This document shows positions 45,199 to 55,269 of a DNA stretch of 64,000 nucleotides, one piece after another. Source of the stretch: Anthonomus grandis grandis (taxonomy: Eukaryota; Arthropoda; Insecta; Coleoptera; Curculionidae); NCBI RefSeq assembly GCF_022605725.1, contig NC_065557.1, positions 29,304,543 to 29,368,542 of the forward strand, in the 5' to 3' direction. The position numbers and the translations under genes were made by a program. The notes under the pieces are model-generated. The model was not told the origin of the DNA. It made no database searches and worked only from the letters and a program-made list of their open reading frames with translations. The number at the start of each line of letters is the position of its first letter. Position 1 is the stretch's first letter.

Positions 45199-46985
45199 TT
45201 GTTGGCAGGAGAATTGCAAACTGATGGTAGCTTTAGAAACTTTTTACGAATGACCAGTTCAGACCTTGAGTACTTGATAGTTCATATCAGAGAAAAAATT
45301 GAAAAGAAAAACACATCATTTAGGCAATTTCAATTAAAGAAAGGCTTGCTGTTACCCTTCGATTTTTGGCTACTGGAGATTCTTACAAAAATCTGCGATG
45401 AGAGACTGATGAAATCTGCTCTGACTCATGAAATCTGCGCATACTCTGTCTGCGAACAGAGGTCTGCGATGTTCTAATCCACAATCTACAGGGATTTATT
45501 AAGGTAAGTTCTAAACAAATACAGTATATTTGTAATAAACTGTTGCATATCGGCTTATTTGACCTTACAAAAACTTTTTATTAATAAAATCTAACTGTTT
45601 TCTTCAAATTTTAGTATTGCATAAAATGATATAAGTACACTGTATAGGCAACAATAAAAAAATGAAAGAATATCATTATGATGTAGGTTAAAATATGGGT
45701 TGATTATTGAAGAAGTAATAATGTACCGATTGCTGTATTGTCATCATCTATTACCGGTTGTGTTGATGGGTTATCCAAGTGGGACTGTATCGGGGTAGAA
45801 GCCAATGCAGAAAGTGTTGGAGTTATGTGAAGAGTAGGATATTTACTGACGAGTCTAGCAGGAGGAGCAGGTGGCTCAAAATATTCCATCTCGGCTCTGA
45901 ATAAAATTTTGTTAATTTCTAACTTCGCATAAGTTGCAGAAATTGTGCTCAGTTTTCTAAGGATCATTGTACAATGATCATATTACACTGTTACCAGTGT
46001 CATCATAGGCATCGAATTCATCACGTTCTTTTTTATGCTTATGTATTCTTCTTCTGCTATTGCATTAGATTTTTTTTAACTGTTCTAGCTCTAGCAGAAC
46101 ATGGCTTTATTTGTGGGACAAGTAATTTATCACTTTCTGGAGAGTGTAGGGTAGTAATTTCTTCACTTTCTATTGACCCATGTATTTCAGTATCCTGAAA
46201 CAAAAAAATATAATGTTGTGTCAATAGGCAAATTATGAACAACTCCTAGATTATAATTTATTACGCGTCATTATCATCGTAACTACATTGCTAATTTTTA
46301 CGTTTTATTTTTAGACTCCAATCAGTGCTGATGATTGGCCTCATATAGCAAAAGGTTTCGAGAAAAAATGTAATTTTCCATACTGTCTCGTAAAAGTATT
46401 GATGGCAAACATATAAAACTTTTGGAAGTTCGAGTGAATACTTCAACTACAAGGGATACCACAGCATTATACTGATGGCAGTTGTAGACTCTAAATATCG
46501 TTTTACTTACGTTAATGTGGGTAGTCAAAGTCGGTTGTCAGATAGAGGCGTTTTTGCTGCCATTTCAAGTAAAATGTTGAAGGAAGGAAAGTTAAATTTG
46601 CCTGCAACTCAAAATTTACCTGGAGCGGAAAATCTCACACCCTTTGTGTTCCTTGGCGATGATGCTTTTCCATTGGAACCCCACATCATGAAGCCTTATT
46701 CTGATATTCATCGAAAAAGGTCAAATAAAAGTATTTTCAATGGAAGGTTAAGCAGGAGTCGGGTAATTGTAGACGATGTTTTTAGGATTCTGAGAGTGGT
46801 GTTTCGAGTACTCAGAAGACCTATGCTTCTGAAACCAAATGAAGCAAGTGCAGTTGTCCTCGCATGTTGCTTCCTTCACAACTTCATGTGAAGTGACTCT
46901 GTCAATTCTTACAACCCAAAAGGAACATATGACTCTGAACAATTTGGAGAAGTGGTTCCCGGATTTTGAAGGAGGGATGGATTTC
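45199..46985 (+). pseudogene. PIF/Harbinger transposase, two exons, frameshifted
   Basis: Exon 1 (45190-45503) reads LLAGELQTDGSFRNFLRMTS, DLEYLIVHIREKIEKKNTSFR, a shifted TLRFLATGDSY-like box, and VLIHNLQGFIK, ending at a consensus donor AAG/GTAAGT. After an 811-nt intron (45504-46314) exon 2 reads TPISADDWPHIAKGFEKKC and NFPYCL. In shifted frames SIDGKHIKLLE carries the first Asp. From 46475 the frame is open: AVVDSKYRFTYVNVGSQ (second Asp), FVFLGDDAFPL and VIVDDVFRILRVVFRVLRRP, where the usual catalytic Glu is Asp, then CCFLHNFM. Fold and order are those of DDE_Tnp_4 (Harbinger). The lesions make this copy inactive. Confidence 0.85.
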
Positions 46986-47612
46986 CAATAGAAACAATTC
47001 TTAGGTGCTAAGAAGACTCAGTACTCTAGGAAAGTATCAGTATCAGCCGCAGTTCACTGTATACTTTATCAGTGATATCGCCAAAGTCCCCTGACAACAC
47101 AATTAATATTAGGTATAATCTGACAATAGTATTATACAGCTTAAAAAATAAAATTGCTTAGCAAGTTAGTAAGTTTTTTGGATTAAGCTATGTTATTTTT
47201 AAACCTATTTTCAACAAGGAATTCAATTCATTCATTCAAAGGATTCAAAATAAACGATACTTCAAAATTTTAAATATTTCTTATTTTTCATATTCTAGAC
47301 GATAACGAAATATTTAAAATTCTTAAAATAAAAATACCTGGCTTGCAGCTCCACCCACAGCATCAACAGTCATTTCATCTTCACTAAACCTTCCGTCCAA
47401 AGTTGCTCTTGGTTTGTTTTTACCCTTCAAAAATTTGAAGAAGAAGGCACTTGAAATAAGTCCATTTGCCACTCTCTTTTGACTCTTTTCCAGTTTTCAA
47501 TATTTTTTTGTACTCTCTGTAAAAGCCCAGAGAAGTTTCCTTTCTTTATACCCCTCAAATACCTTAAAAACATCTGTCTGACACCACTTCATTAGTTTAA
47601 AATCGAACTATA
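45704..47612 (-). pseudogene. Harbinger accessory MADF/Myb-like gene, interleaved antisense
   Basis: Minus exon 1 (about 47600-47338): MKWCQTDVFKVFEGYKERKL with one stop, a MADF-like head, ending GGAASQ at a donor (CAG/GTATTT). Exon 2 begins after TTTGTTTCAG at about 46227 in the same phase: DTEIHGSIESEEITTLHSPE, a shifted RDEFDAY, then LRKLSTISATYAKLEINKIL, FRAEMEYF, a Pro-rich tail and stop at 45704. The DEFDxxG / LRKL / KLEI..IL pattern is a BESS-like C-terminus. In this family the partner protein helps the transposase enter the nucleus or bind DNA. Its last exon lies inside the transposase intron. Confidence 0.62.
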
Positions 47613-47829
47613 TAAATAGTAATATATCCAAACGATATACACGCCATACAAGTCGACGATGTGTAGGTGACGCGGCAGCCGAAAACGCACTGACGAGGGG
47701 TATTTTCGCACTAATCTGCCAATTTTTATGAACAAGTTGTAGATCCAAATAGATTTTAAGCATGTTTTACAAACAAGAAATTATTGAAAACAGAATTTCT
47801 TTAATCTTACCGACTCGCGCTGGGAAACG

Positions 47830-47990
47830 TAAGACCTATGTGGACTAGGACAAGAGACGAACAAACATATCACGCAAGAATGCATAGAACAGACAAGATT
47901 AAAGATAAGGCGAAATATATAAATTATATATGGAAATATATCTATAGAATTAAGGCGGGAAATAGAAAAGACAAGTTCCCGTTAAAGCGG
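47830..47990 (+). pseudogene. Possible LINE C-terminal scrap
   Basis: A short plus frame (LCGLGQETNKHITQECIEQTR) resembles the Cys/His end of RTE-like LINE proteins. It may be the other side of the LINE cut by the Harbinger insertion. Weak. Confidence 0.3.
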
Positions 47991-48599
47991 CTTGCTTTGC
48001 GGTGACTATCATTTCAAGTTCCATCTTTGGTATAATGAAATAGCCGTCAGAAGCAAAGTTTTGACCCTTCAGCTACTTTGGAACTGCGAAAATGTAGTCA
48101 ACGCTTAAGATGTTTTAAACTTTTAGTGCATGTGTTATTAAAATAGTATTATTTTGTGAGATTAAAAGTAGGTAGGTATTTTACTTTTTTCAACTGAACA
48201 CCTATTTTAGGTCATAAAATTTTGAATATTAAAAACTTTCTACTAATAGCAATATTCTAATTTAAATTCACGGATATATTTTATTTATTTGCACTTTTGA
48301 TGAGGTTATTCATGCCATGTGATGCAAGTATTTGGATATTTCTACATATTAAAAACAGAGTAATGTATATTAATATTATTATGAGTATATAAACAAAAGT
48401 CTACTGTAATTATTAATTGGGTATCCGAATAAATAATCATTAGGCTTTTAAATTCACCTTTAATTATAAATCAGTGTTTTAATATATTAATTATTTATTT
48501 ATTTTAATTTCGGAAATACTAGAAAAAAGCTAAATAATTTTATATGCATTAATCTACAATTTTTTAATGAAAATATATTGTCTTTAAGGATATTGTTAA
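47991..48599. other. AT-rich stretch with no recognisable gene
   Basis: Nothing recognised. Confidence 0.5.
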
Positions 48600-48815
48600 T
48601 AATTAAACGATTAAACGAACTTACCTGTAAGTGAAGTTTGATCGTAATTATATGAAAGCCTCGTTCGAGATGATTACACATAACGTAGTACCTTGTATCT
48701 CATTCATATGACGCCACAAATTCCAAAGCCCTACAAAAAAAAACTAAAAAGAAATATGCATGCGATCCCACTATTCTGACCTGGCCCTACGATCTTCCGC
48801 ATACGGGTCCTCATA
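48600..48815. repeat. Left inverted terminal repeat of DIRS 2
   Basis: Contains GATTAAACGAACTTACCTG and GCCTCGTTCGAGATGATTAC, and inverts to 55094-55266. Confidence 0.85.
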
Positions 48816-48887
48816 AGGTTTAAAGCTGTAAGACAAAAAATGCCTAACAGGTTAAGTTTAGGGTAGATAAATCTAGGTGGGATGTAA

Positions 48888-49005
48888 TCATCTCGAACGA
48901 GGCTTTCATATAATTACGATCAACCTTCACTTACAGGTAAGTTCGTTTAATCGTTTAATTATATTTCAAGCCTCGTTCTTCGAGATTACATATAACGTAG
49001 AAGTT
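48888..49005. repeat. Internal complementary region of DIRS 2
   Basis: The first part is inverse of the left end (48605-48680). The second part repeats the right outer end, joined near CGTTTAATTATATTTCAAGCC. Confidence 0.8.
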
Positions 49006-49224
49006 TAGAGCTATCAAAAGGCATTTTTGTGTACTTTATTATTTATTACCACACAAGTATAATATATAACGAAAATTGAAAAAATAAACACACAACTTAA
49101 CTCATTATTTAACGTAATAAATTTAATTTAATATTAACAGACAAGAGAAACTCTAACATTAATAATATTATAATAATATAATAACATGTATATGATTTTT
49201 CTTACGGTTCTAACAAAAAACAAA

Positions 49225-49440
49225 TTAACAACCCTCAAGAATTGACTGCTCATCAGGAATAATGGGTTTATTATAAAACTTTGCAAAAACCAAGGAGGAT
49301 TTTGTCCACCCGGCAGTTTTACGAATCAGATCTAAAGATATGCCATTTTTAAAAGCCTTAGAAGTGGCTGCATGTCGAGAACTATTTCCTTTAAATATTG
49401 AAGTATCAATACCACTTCACAATAAAATAGACTTAATCCA
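49225..49440 (-). pseudogene. DIRS 2 tyrosine recombinase, C-terminal end
   Basis: Minus: SGIDTSIFKGNSSRHAATS (HxxR box has lost its His: NSSRH), KNGISLDLIRKTAGWTKSS, FAKFYNKPI with the Tyr, then TAA. It is out of frame with the joined RNase H/recombinase ORF (49719-49417), and the N-terminal half is missing. Confidence 0.82.
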
Positions 49441-49920
49441 TTTACTAATAGTTTGAGCACCAACAGCTTTATGAGGTTTATTGAATGATATAAATAAGTA
49501 AGATGATGAAGGAATATATGATGCAAACAACCAAATACGTCTACGCTCACACCATTGCCATATCTGCCTAGCCAAATTATTTAATTCCGGAAATTGTATC
49601 CCTCCCATCTTATTAATATATGATATTGCCGTCGTATTATCAAGTCTAAGCAAAATTTCACAATCATTTAAGTTGCCTGCAAAACATTTTATGGCAAAAA
49701 ATGCTGCAAGCAATTCCAAATGATTGATATGGAATTTCTTCTCTCTCCAACTCCAGAGTCCCGAAGTTTTTTGATTATTACAAAACGTACCCCAGCCGGT
49801 TAAAGAAGCATCATTTGAAATTTCACATAAAAATTTAAATTTACGAATTATAAGCTTATAAGCTGTTGGTAACTTAAAAAACCACCATTTTAAATCTAAA
49901 ATTGAACTGTCTAAAATTTA
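49417..49920 (-). pseudogene. DIRS 2 RNase H fused to recombinase by deletion
   Basis: Minus: SNDASLTGWGTFCNNQKTSG, HINHLELLAAFFAIKCFA, LRLDNTTAISYINKMGG and WLFASYI, as in DIRS 1. The frame then jumps to SSSYLFISFNKPHK and AQTISKWIKS, which is recombinase. The rest of RNase H, the conserved segment after it and the recombinase N-terminus are deleted in frame. Confidence 0.84.
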
Positions 49921-49929
49921 AATTGTTTC

Positions 49930-50765
49930 ATCATAATTACCATTATTCTTATTTAAAGCAATGAATTTTTGTCTTTTTAGTTGTTTACAATACATCCAAC
50001 CATAAGCTACAGCAGGACAAATTGAAACTAATGAGCCAACTAAACTGGCAAATTCTCAAATTGTGCAAGTTTTAATATTTAAAAATTTCGTGATTGAAGT
50101 ATTAAGATTATTTATTCTCTTTTTAGGTAAACCTAATGAATATTGCTGTGAATTTATAATGAAACCTAGAAATTTACATTTAGTTTGAGGTATTAAACTA
50201 CTCTTTTTGTAATTAATAATAAATTCTAATTTTGTTAAAAGAGCAATAGTTATTTGAATATTTTGAAAACAGTTTTCATATGTATTTGCAAGACATAAAA
50301 TATTATCTAAATAAATTGTGGAAATATGACCTTCACTTCTTAGTTCATTAATTACAGGTCTTAGGATTTTAGTAAAAGCATAAGGACTAGTTGATAAACC
50401 AAAAGGTAAACAACAAAACTGGTATCATTTACCATTAAATTTAAATCTTAAATATTTTTTATAATTCTGATCTATTGGTACTATTGGCCAATAAATTTAT
50501 TTAATTGTTTTAAATTTAAAATGAATCTTTTGCTACCATCTGGCTTAAGCACTAGAAAATATTTTGAGAGAAATTGACCCTCCTCAAAATGACAAAGTTC
50601 TATAGCACCACAACTAAATAAATTTTTAAGTGCTTGCTTAATATCAATAATTTCCTTTTTTGACCATTTTGGTTCAATTGGAGGAAAATCTTGCTTAACA
50701 AGTCTGGTAAATGGAATTTTATAACCAGATATGCAAGAAATTACAAAAGAATCGGATGTTAATTC
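49930..50765 (-). pseudogene. DIRS 2 reverse transcriptase, decayed
   Basis: Minus, in pieces: YKIPFTRLVKQDFPP, KWSKKEIIDIKQALKNLFS, LKPDGSKRFILNLKQLNKF. The palm motifs are in shifted frames with stops. Similar to DIRS 1 RT in order and wording. Confidence 0.75.
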
Positions 50766-50769
50766 TCTC

Positions 50770-51671
50770 CAATGAGAAACATAATTTTAAGTGCACCAGC
50801 TACGGTTTTTACCTTAACTAATTCTTCCGTTGGTCTGGACGTCTGCTCTGATAACGCATATGGGTGCTCCTTGGATAAAAAGTGGTCCTCACTGGGAAGG
50901 GATATCTTGATGCTCCCTGACTTATCTGAGTGCGAACAAGATTTTTGGAGCCCACCTGCTGTGTGTTGTTGTAACGAACAGGTGGGCTTTTCCAGTTTAA
51001 CTTCTTGTTACCCTGAGTCGATGGTTGGAATTATTTCTTGATTGTTGACATAGGCTTTAAGGCTAAGCTAGTTTTCTGGATTGCCTTAGCCTCATCAATT
51101 TTTTGAGATAAGTCCTTTCCGAAAAGCAAACAGTCAACTTTGTTCTTTTCTAAGAGGGGTTTAGTGTTCTTATCCATTCCTGGTGAAATAAATGCTCGAC
51201 GAGTTGTTGATTGACGATAAAAAACTTCCGCCATCAGTTTCCCAGCATCATTTAATGTCTCAAATACATAGGCGCGGTCTACTCCCCCCTCCTTATTTTC
51301 AAAAGTGTAGATATTACTGAACCCAATGCTGACATTGACTTAGCAATTAAACTCTGGTTGGCTAAAAAGTGTTCATCACGTTTTTTAGCTGATTCAGCTA
51401 AAATTCAGAAGGATTTCTGGATTTATTTTGGGGGGTTCCAAATTGCAATTCCCATTAATTGGATATTTTTTTAGTAAAACGTCTTTCATTGACGTTGGAA
51501 TGCCTTCAGAAATCCAAACATTCCAGCGTGATGCCAAGTCCTCCTGTAACCTTAATAATTTATGGTTATTTGCTTTAGGATCAAGTCCAAGAAATATAAG
51601 AATCTCATTATCTTGTTCTTCAAAATTTTCTTCAGGTGCGACATTCTCATTAGTGACCCCACTACAGTCCA
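50770..51671 (-). pseudogene. DIRS 2 gag exon 2
   Basis: After the acceptor TTTATTTCAG (51672) it reads DCSGVTNENVAPEENF, EILIFLGLDPKAN, LASRWNVWISEGIP and EPPKINPEI, then breaks and resumes at 51234 with MAEVFYRQSTTRRAF and LLFGKDLSQKIDEAKAIQ. A perfect 10-bp hairpin (50949-50988) lies in the tail. Confidence 0.72.
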
Positions 51672-52033
51672 CTGAAATAAAAACCAAATATTTCAGAATA
51701 AAAAACTATACCATCTGACCTCATGTGTCAGCTTATTGTATAGATAATAAACCATAAATTTATGATACTAATAAAAATTAACAAAACTGATTTTTAAGGT
51801 TTGTCTCACCTTAAAGTGAGCTCACCTTATAGAATTTATTATTTATTATTTCGATAATGTCTCGTCTTAAGATCGAGCTCATCGAATATTTATTTTAATA
51901 TTTTCTTGGCCAAAAAAGATAATACATATATGTAAACAACCAGACAAATATAAAAAAAAATCAACAACTCCAAACGGTTTAAATACCCTAATCTAGAAAG
52001 AAAAATAGAACATACATAAACACAACAACTAAC
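51672..52033 (-). other. Predicted intron in DIRS 2 gag (362 nt)
   Basis: Donor GTTAGT, acceptor TTTATTTCAG, phase 1 (G + TG gives Val). Corresponds in place and phase to the DIRS 1 intron. Confidence 0.7.
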
Positions 52034-52286
52034 CTGTAAGATCTTCAACGTCTAAAATACTTTCACTTTCCGCCTCAAGCGACAAAACATTATCGGCTGT
52101 GCCCTGTTGTTCACTATCGTTCTCGGAACCCGAACTCGATGATAATGGCCGTACTATCCGTCTACGACGCTGACGCTGCTGCTTATTACGCCTTGATAAT
52201 AATTCTTTTTCTAAACGTTTGATACGTTTAAAAACATCACTAGAAATATATTCTTCATTGAAAACTTTTCTCTTCCTATCACCCAT
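52034..52286 (-). CDS. DIRS 2 gag exon 1
   Basis: I chose the ATG at 52286 (MGDRKRKVFNEEY) because the longer upstream frame is only Phe-rich sequence from an A-run. A helix (DVFKRIKRLEKELLSRRNKQ) and a basic stretch (RQRRRRIVR) are followed by a Ser/Asp/Glu-rich tail ending EDLT at the donor ACAG/GTTAGT (52034/52033). Design matches DIRS 1 exon 1: short helix, basic region, acidic/Ser tail, phase-1 donor. Confidence 0.72.
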
Positions 52287-52406
52287 CTTAAAAAAAAAAA
52301 CACGACACAATGCAAAAATAACGAGAAAAAAAAACAACTTTTTTGAACAACAACAAAATGAAAAAATTGATGTAGCGTCACCCGCACGAAAACAAGTTAT
52401 GAGGAC

Positions 52407-55093
52407 CAGTGTTGCCGCACCGACTTTTTGTATGTACTAACCAAAAGCAATTAAATGTACTAGATTGTACTAAAATTTACGATAAGATGAAATGTTATTC
52501 GTTTCTCTTAAAATGTTATTCGCTTTTTTGCACTGATAGAATTAAACAGCTATGTTTTTTAAAGTATTTTTATTTCTTTTTATTATAAAAAAAAAACAAA
52601 AATAAAAATATAAACTTAAATCTCTAATTCCTTTATAATTATTTAATAATTGACAAAAACTAAATCTAGTATCTACTAAGGGCCAATTTTACAAGTTCGA
52701 GTAAACACCAAACTGAAGATTAATTTGACATTGACTGACGTATATCTAATGATATAAATGTCAACAACGTCAATCTAATCTTCAGTTTGGCGTTTACTGG
52801 AACTTGTAAAATTGGCCTTTACTAATTTATACTTAGAATAATATTATATATGTATAATTAAGTAATTATAAATACTTATTTATAATTCCTTAATTCGGCA
52901 GGAGGTTGCCACTCCCAACATGTTGTGTTTCTAATAACCTCTTTGGTTAAAAGTAGATTGTAGCATGTTGCTGTTTCTAACAAATTTCTATTTTTTCTTT
53001 TAATTAGTTTAAGACTTGAAAATATTCTTTCAGCCGCAGCGCTCCCATGTGGTAAACACAATATATTTAAAAAAAAAAGAATACAGAGAAGGAAATATAG
53101 GTTCATTTAGAGAGTTTCTTAATATGCCCAATTCAATTACAAAGTTCTCTATATCCATGTTTTTTAATCTTTCCAACGACACATCAGAAAGTAAAAGCAT
53201 CCGCCACTCTAAATTAATTTCTTCATATTTGTCTGTATGAACCATATTAGGGAAATATTCTACAAGGGGAATTATAAAAAGGGCTTTTTTATCGGAAAAA
53301 ATATTTTGTGGATCTATCCAAGTTAATTTCGTGTATAAGTCATTATTAAGAGGAAATCTTTGTTTTATTTGGAAAGCCCTAAAAAATTCTATGTAAAAAT
53401 TTAGGCAGTTTAAGCGAAAGTTGTGTAATTCATTTTTATCTATTGAGTTATTTTCAATAATTTTCTGTACTTTTACCCCAAAATATACCTCCTCTAACGG
53501 CAAAAAATTAGCAGGATCTTTGATATAAATTTTGTCAATAGGCGTACTGTTAATGTAATTTGAATTTAAAAACTTTTTTAGGATTTGTTTCTAAACGGAA
53601 GAAATTCGGGGCAGCAATTGATGTAAACGGGGCTTTTCTGATTGGAACTCGATATTAATTGCGTTCATTATTTTGAGGCCATAAGATAGAAATGATAAAT
53701 ACATTTTCGTAATTTTATTATTAAGTGCTGATAATATGTTGGTAATTTTTTTGGAGGATTCTTCATAAGCAGTTTCGGTAAAATATAATATGAGAGCATT
53801 ATACTGCTCTAAGGCTCTGTCCACAACTTGTTGTAGCGACAACCACCTTGTCTCAGAAAGTCGTAAAATTTTATGTGGTTTCAGCTTACAAAAAGTTTGA
53901 AATTCTTTTAAAGCATTCATTCTTTTTGAACTGCGAGAAAAGTGAGCATACATATCTTTTATTAATTCGTCTAGTTCTTTTGGTATTTTAGCACAAGCAT
54001 AAGATGAACATAAATTAAAAGAATGCGAACTACATCCTACAACGACTAAGTTTGGTAATCTTTTTTTTTTAAAGAGCTTGAACGCCATTAAATTGTCCAT
54101 CATCGTAGCACAATTATCGGCTGCAAAACCTGCCATATTTTCTATGTTAACTCCTGATGATATAAGGTAATTTGTAAAACATTTGTAGCTTGAGACAGCT
54201 GTAGAATTATCCTCAAGCTCAAGGAGTCCTAAGAAGGCATCCACAGTCTTGTTTTTAAAATACCTTACCAGAATGGCTAAACATTTTTTTGTGGATACAT
54301 CAGTGGTTTCGTCGATGATAATGAATAAAAATTTTCATTTAAATCAGCAAAAACTTGTTTTTTAGCGTACGGACCAATGCATTCATTAACTAATTTGGTA
54401 GTTTTAGTTCTGCTGCAAGAAATTTTTTAATTAGTTTGTCATTCTTGCATAGAGTTTTTTTTAAAACAACGTCTATACTAGGTTGTTCAATTGTTACCAC
54501 CATTTTCATATGTAGGTCATTTTTGTCATGTCTCTTCAAATGGGAACGATTTCCTTTTATTTGCTTATTGCAAATTTTGCATTAAAGATAATTACTATTG
54601 GGACATTTTATACACCATTTAAATTCTGACTCCCAGCTAGAACAATATTTTTGCACATACCTAGGCTTCTTTCGGCGTTTTTCTGTCAATTGTTCATTTG
54701 ATGAAGAGTAATCATCACTTGATGTTTTGTTACCCTGGTCTTCCTTATCTGTCGAAGTTAATGGCTGATTCTACTGATCATCGTCAGTAGATTTGATTAT
54801 AAATCAGAATATTTAAAAACGAGTAGTTACTTTGGAACAACGCGCGATGCGCGGGAACAGCGTATAGCAGGCTAGAGATGGGCGACTGGACATCGACCGA
54901 TGTCACCAATGTGTATGACCAAAGATTATAAGACTTAAGAGTAATATAACTTTTGGTATGCCTTTCGCCCTTAGTCCTATTTAAAATTAAAAAATGTACT
55001 AGAATTAGGTCTATATATGATAAAATGTGCTTTTGTACTTTGTTGTCGAATATGTATTAGAAATAGTACAAATGTACTCAAACGGCAACCCTG
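52407..55093 (-). mobile_element. hAT transposon, 2687 bp, with 8-bp target duplication
   Basis: Ends CAGTGTTGCC and GGCAACCCTG. The 8-bp direct repeat ATGAGGAC flanks it (52399-52406 and 55094-55101), the standard hAT signature. It lies in the right terminal repeat of DIRS 2. It encodes one transposase on minus, now broken. Confidence 0.95.
52876..54790 (-). pseudogene. hAT transposase with BED zinc finger, several breaks
   Basis: Minus. N-terminus (about 54790-54500): a Ser-rich leader, KRRKKPRYVQKY, CKICNKQ and HLKRHDKNDLH, a BED-like finger. Then DETTDVSTKKCLAILVRY (first catalytic Asp, shifted frame near 54310). The ORF 54244-53591 has FAADNCATMMDN (second Asp), VVVGCSSHSFNLC (hAT CxxH) and LRLSETRWLSLQQVV. 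A frame break follows at about 53590. 53503-53030 and 53106-52876 give the C-terminus with LPHGSAAAERIFSSLKLIK, the hAT dimerisation domain. At least four lesions. Confidence 0.87.
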
Positions 55094-55266
55094 ATGAGGA
55101 CCCATATGCGGAAGATCGTAGGGCCAGGTCAGAGTGGTGGGATCGCATGCATATTTCTTTTTAGTTTTTTTTTGTAGGGCTTTGGAATTCGTGGCGTCAC
55201 ATGTATGAGATACAAGGTACTACGTTATGTGTAATCTCGAAGAACATGAGAGGCTTGAAATATAAT
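55094..55266. repeat. Right inverted terminal repeat of DIRS 2
   Basis: Inverse of the left repeat, ending GAGGCTTGAAATATAATT. Its inner border is the hAT target duplication. Confidence 0.85.
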
Positions 55267-55269
55267 TTA

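Larger units (their letters stand above)
48600..55266 (-). mobile_element. DIRS-type retrotransposon 2, interrupted by a hAT element
   Basis: Same plan as DIRS 1, on minus: gag, RT, RNase H, tyrosine recombinase. Inverted ends: 48605-48815 matches the inverse of 55094-55266. An internal complementary region lies at about 48890-49005. Without the 2.7-kb hAT it is about 4.0 kb. The gag intron sits at the corresponding place as in DIRS 1. RT is full of stops, so it is older than DIRS 1. Confidence 0.88.

Noticed and set aside
50949..50988. Perfect 10-bp stem that resembles a bacterial terminator
   Set aside because: The sequence is eukaryotic and the hairpin lies in the gag coding tail; no T-run role expected.
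50772..51041. Plus ORF of 89 codons
   Set aside because: Antisense shadow of DIRS 2 gag.
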